Shown here: in pieces, positions 4,149-6,234 of the stretch | Numbering within the stretch: position 1 is the first letter of the stretch | Layout of the letters: every line of letters begins with the position of its first letter | Origin: Chloroflexota bacterium | GTDB lineage: Bacteria > Chloroflexota > Dehalococcoidia > JACPQK01 | DNA: 6,234 bases | Assembly: GCA_016190535.1 (NCBI GenBank) | Contig: JACPQK010000073.1 | Span: 1-6,234, forward strand | Direction: 5' to 3' | Notes under the pieces: model-generated | Told to the model about the DNA's origin: nothing | Database searches by the model: none | The model's input: the letters and a program-made list of their open reading frames with translations, nothing else | Program-made: the position numbers and the translations under genes

Positions 4149-5585
4149 GTGAGAGCACCTGACCTGTCACCCTCCCTCCTCAAATGGCTGACCCTGACCA
4201 CGGTGTCCCTGGGTGTATTCATGGGCACCCTGGACGCGGGCATAGTTAACATCTCCCTTCCGGCCCTGAGCCAGGCCCTGGGGACCGACGCCGCCACGGT
4301 GCTCTGGGTGCAAGCCGCCTACCTGCTGGTGAGCACAGGCCTCCTGCTCACCCTGGGCAGACTGGGGGACCTGCGCGGCCGCAAGGCGATGTACATGATT
4401 GGCTTTGCCCTCTTCGCCCTGGGCCTGGGGCTGAGCGCCCTTTCCCAGAATATCTACCAGCTTATCTTGTTCCGGCTGGTGCAGGCAGGGGGCCAGTCCA
4501 TGACTGTGGCCAACAGCAACGCCGTGCTTACCTCCGTTTTTCCCTCCCAGGAGAGGGGCAAGGCCCTGGGCATGATGGGGGCTGTGGTAGGTGCTGGCCT
4601 GGCGCTGGGCCCTTTGACGGGGGGATGGCTGATAGATTTCCTGGGCTGGCAGGCCATCTTTTACGCCAGGGTCCCCATAAGCCTTGTAGGGCTGGCTTTG
4701 GCCTGGTTAGCCCTCAGAGATGAGGCGACCCCGGAGGCGAGGCCCAAGCTGGACCTGGCGGGAGCGGCGACCTCCTTCGTGGCTATGGGCAGCTTCCTGC
4801 TCTGGATCAACCAGGCTACCCGCTCGGGGCTGTCCTCGCTCGGGCCCTGGGCCTTCGCCGCGGTAGCGGCCATCTCGGGGCTGGCCTTCCTGCGGATAGA
4901 GCGCAGGGTCGAAGGCCCCGTAGTGGACCTGGCCCTGTTTCGGAGCCGCATCTTCGCCCTGGCTAATATCGCCCATGTCCTCTACTTCGCAAGCTACACC
5001 ATAATTGCGCTAGGGTTCCCTTTTTACCTCGTCACCGGGCTGGGCCTCACCTCCGGCCAGGCGGGCACGGTGTTCACCCTCAGCCCGGGGCTGCGTATCG
5101 CCCTCTCCCCCCTGGCCGGGTGGCTCTCCGACCGCGTGGGGCCACGGCTGCTGACCACTTCCGGGATGGCGCTGAGTAGCGGCGGGTTTCTCCTCCTGAG
5201 CCGTCTGGGGAGCGCCTCTCGCCTGGAGGAAGTGGTAGCCTATCTCATCGTGACCAGTCTGGGCCTGGCCATCTTCGAAGCCCCCAACATGAGCGCCATC
5301 ATGGGGGATGCCCCCAGGGAGCGCCAAGGCACCGCCTCGGCCCTGGTGGCTATCTCCCGGCAAGGAGGCATGACCCTGGGCCTGGCCGCCTCCGGTAGCC
5401 TGCTCGCGGCACGGCAACGGGGCCATGCCGTCCACCTCGCTGCGGCCCATACTGACCCCGCCACCATCCCCCAGCTTGCGATGGTAGCGGGCTTCCATGA
5501 CACGCTCTTGATGCTGGCGCTGCCCGTCTCCACCATCGCTCTGGTCATAGCCCTGGCTACAACAAAAGGTAAGAGGCCCCGCTAG
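4149..5585 (+). CDS. Major facilitator superfamily transporter, DHA2 (EmrB/QacA, 14-TM) type
   Basis: From the GTG at 4149 this gives 478 residues, the usual size for 14-helix drug:H+ antiporters. The first helix carries FMGTLDAGIVNISLPAL (24-40), the DHA2 version of motif D with D29. Motif A is GRLGDLRGRK (70-79). GAGLALGPLTGGWL resembles motif C of antiporters, followed by LGWQAIFYARVPIS where relatives usually have W.WIF.INVPI. A second motif-A-like loop, GWLSDRVGPR, marks the second half. The protein is an inner-membrane proton-driven exporter by family; its substrate is unknown. An in-frame ATG at 4050 exists but would overlap the lipM-like gene and add unrelated residues. GTG 4149 lies 13 bases after the lipM stop with a weak AAGAG upstream. 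A link to lipoate is possible from operon position but is not shown by sequence. Confidence 0.9.
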   Translation: MRAPDLSPSLLKWLTLTTVSLGVFMGTLDAGIVNISLPALSQALGTDAATVLWVQAAYLLVSTGLLLTLGRLGDLRGRKAMYMIGFALFALGLGLSALSQNIYQLILFRLVQAGGQSMTVANSNAVLTSVFPSQERGKALGMMGAVVGAGLALGPLTGGWLIDFLGWQAIFYARVPISLVGLALAWLALRDEATPEARPKLDLAGAATSFVAMGSFLLWINQATRSGLSSLGPWAFAAVAAISGLAFLRIERRVEGPVVDLALFRSRIFALANIAHVLYFASYTIIALGFPFYLVTGLGLTSGQAGTVFTLSPGLRIALSPLAGWLSDRVGPRLLTTSGMALSSGGFLLLSRLGSASRLEEVVAYLIVTSLGLAIFEAPNMSAIMGDAPRERQGTASALVAISRQGGMTLGLAASGSLLAARQRGHAVHLAAAHTDPATIPQLAMVAGFHDTLLMLALPVSTIALVIALATTKGKRPR

Positions 5586-5606
5586 CCAGCGGGGCCTCTC
5601 TTGTTT
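5572..5606. terminator. Bidirectional rho-independent terminator overlapping the MFS stop codon
   Basis: AGAGGCCCCGCT (5572-5583) and AGCGGGGCCTCT (5588-5599) form a perfect 12-bp stem with a 4-base loop. The plus-strand tail is CTTGTTTCC. On the minus strand the stem is followed by TACCTTTTGTTG, also T-rich. It lies between the convergent MFS and CODH genes and so can serve both. The last MFS codons and the first base of its TAG (5583) are in the left arm, with the rest of the TAG in the loop. Confidence 0.92.
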
Positions 5607-5619
5607 CCTGCATCAAGGA

Positions 5620-6234
5620 CTAGACGATGCCGGTCCGGCTGTAGCGGCCCTCCGTATAGACCTGAGAGTCCTTGGCGTAGTCCGCGGGCAGATAGGTCTC
5701 GCTGGAGGCGAAGCGTTTGGGGTCGTACTCGGCTAGCTTGAGGGCGGCCCGCTTGGCGTCGATGTGGGCCAGGGCCTTCTCCACGATCTTGTGTACGTTG
5801 GGTTCGAACTCCAGCTTGCCCCCTACCTTCTGCTCCCAACCCTGGCTGATGAGGCGGGTTATCTCCGGGCTTCCCTCCACCGGTGAACCTACCCCGAAGA
5901 GGACATAGGCACCCGAAGCCACAAAGTAGGTGGCGATGGTCAATGCCTTCTCGTGCATCCACTCGGGGCAGATGCCTACCGCGGGGATATCGCTGATGTC
6001 CTCCCCCAGGCCACCCTCGGTGGCCATCTGGGTGAGGACAGTGAGGATGCGGGAGTTGTCCACGCAGGACCCCATGTGCAGCACCGGGGGTACGCCGATG
6101 GCCTGGCACACCTCTTTCAGTCCGGGCCCCGCGGCATCCATCACCTCAGGGGTCAGGTAGCCATGCTTGCCGCAGGCGGCAGCCCCACAGCCCGTGGCCA
6201 CCACCACCACGTCATTGGCGATAAGCTCCCGGAC
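5620..6234 (-). CDS. cooS: Anaerobic carbon monoxide dehydrogenase, catalytic subunit, C-terminal third (truncated by window edge)
   Basis: The minus strand encodes 204 residues entering from the right edge (VRELIANDVVVVATGCGAAA...) and ending GRYSRTGIV. The full protein is about 630 residues. CODH interconverts CO + H2O and CO2 + 2 H+ + 2 e- at a [Ni-4Fe-4S] C-cluster. Visible landmarks: ATGCGAAACGKHG with C16; PPVLHMGSCVDNSRIL with C57; and CPEWMHEKA with K96 (residues counted from the window edge). By alignment from memory to Carboxydothermus CODH-II these match C-cluster ligands C476 and C526 and the catalytic lysine K563, so the visible part looks functional. The segment between C16 and C57 is about nine residues shorter than in CODH-II. 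The form resembles acetogen AcsA, the CODH partner of acetyl-CoA synthase, but acsB would lie outside the window. It converges on the MFS gene at a shared terminator. Confidence 0.95.
   Translation of the reverse strand, partial: VRELIANDVVVVATGCGAAACGKHGYLTPEVMDAAGPGLKEVCQAIGVPPVLHMGSCVDNSRILTVLTQMATEGGLGEDISDIPAVGICPEWMHEKALTIATYFVASGAYVLFGVGSPVEGSPEITRLISQGWEQKVGGKLEFEPNVHKIVEKALAHIDAKRAALKLAEYDPKRFASSETYLPADYAKDSQVYTEGRYSRTGIV

Noticed and set aside
5010..5548. Minus-strand open frames opposite the MFS gene
   Set aside because: Shadow frames in GC-rich coding DNA with no recognisable motifs.

Overview
The window reads as a piece of a GC-rich bacterial chromosome with anaerobic metabolism. 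It carries the C-terminal third of a Ni-Fe-S carbon monoxide dehydrogenase (CooS/AcsA type), an acyl-CoA dehydrogenase, a Fur-family regulator beside a nickel/cobalt permease, NadC, and a lipoylation pair (GcvH plus a LipM-like acyltransferase). Non-ATG starts, a probable leaderless mRNA, a Wood-Ljungdahl type CODH and a GTCATxCTGA-type palindromic repeat would fit Chloroflexota (for example a Dehalococcoidia-like lineage). That placement is inference from gene content only. No phage, transposase, CRISPR, tRNA or rRNA signature was seen.

Layout, left to right. (1) Positions 1-191, minus strand: N-terminus of an acyl-CoA dehydrogenase running off the left edge. (2) 192-494: a divergent regulatory region with a sigma70-like promoter on each strand, a perfect 12-bp palindrome, a G/C-rich hairpin and an AT-rich island holding two abutting TTGCA half-sites. 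(3) 495-1785, plus: a Fur-family regulator, then after one base a NicO/UreH-type nickel permease with a His-rich loop. (4) 1782-2639, minus: nadC, converging on the permease so that both stop codons share one CTAG. (5) 2640-2936: divergent intergenic region with an imperfect palindromic repeat of about 114 bp and a possible gcvH promoter. (6) 2937-5585, plus: gcvH (TTG start), a LipM/LplA-family acyltransferase (probable TTG start) and an MFS transporter (probable GTG start), separated by 8 and 13 bases, so probably one operon. (7) A near-ideal 12-bp terminator hairpin overlapping the MFS stop codon and apparently working in both directions. (8) 5620-6234, minus: the CODH C-terminus, entering from the right edge.

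How the genes may work together. The regulator-permease pair looks like a nickel homeostasis unit. The Fur-family protein is probably a Nur-like nickel sensor that controls its own operon through the TTGCA sites on its promoter, and the permease would supply nickel. The CODH on the same segment is an obvious nickel consumer, although nothing here shows co-regulation. GcvH and the LipM-like enzyme form a second unit: in Gram-positive bacteria LipM loads octanoate onto GcvH, which then passes the cofactor on. No gcvT/gcvP genes are visible, so GcvH could act mainly as a carrier in a lipoyl relay. Most of the window is housekeeping or accessory metabolism. I do not see an unmistakably new system. 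The best leads are the putative leaderless, Nur-like autoregulated operon and the isolated gcvH-lipM pair.
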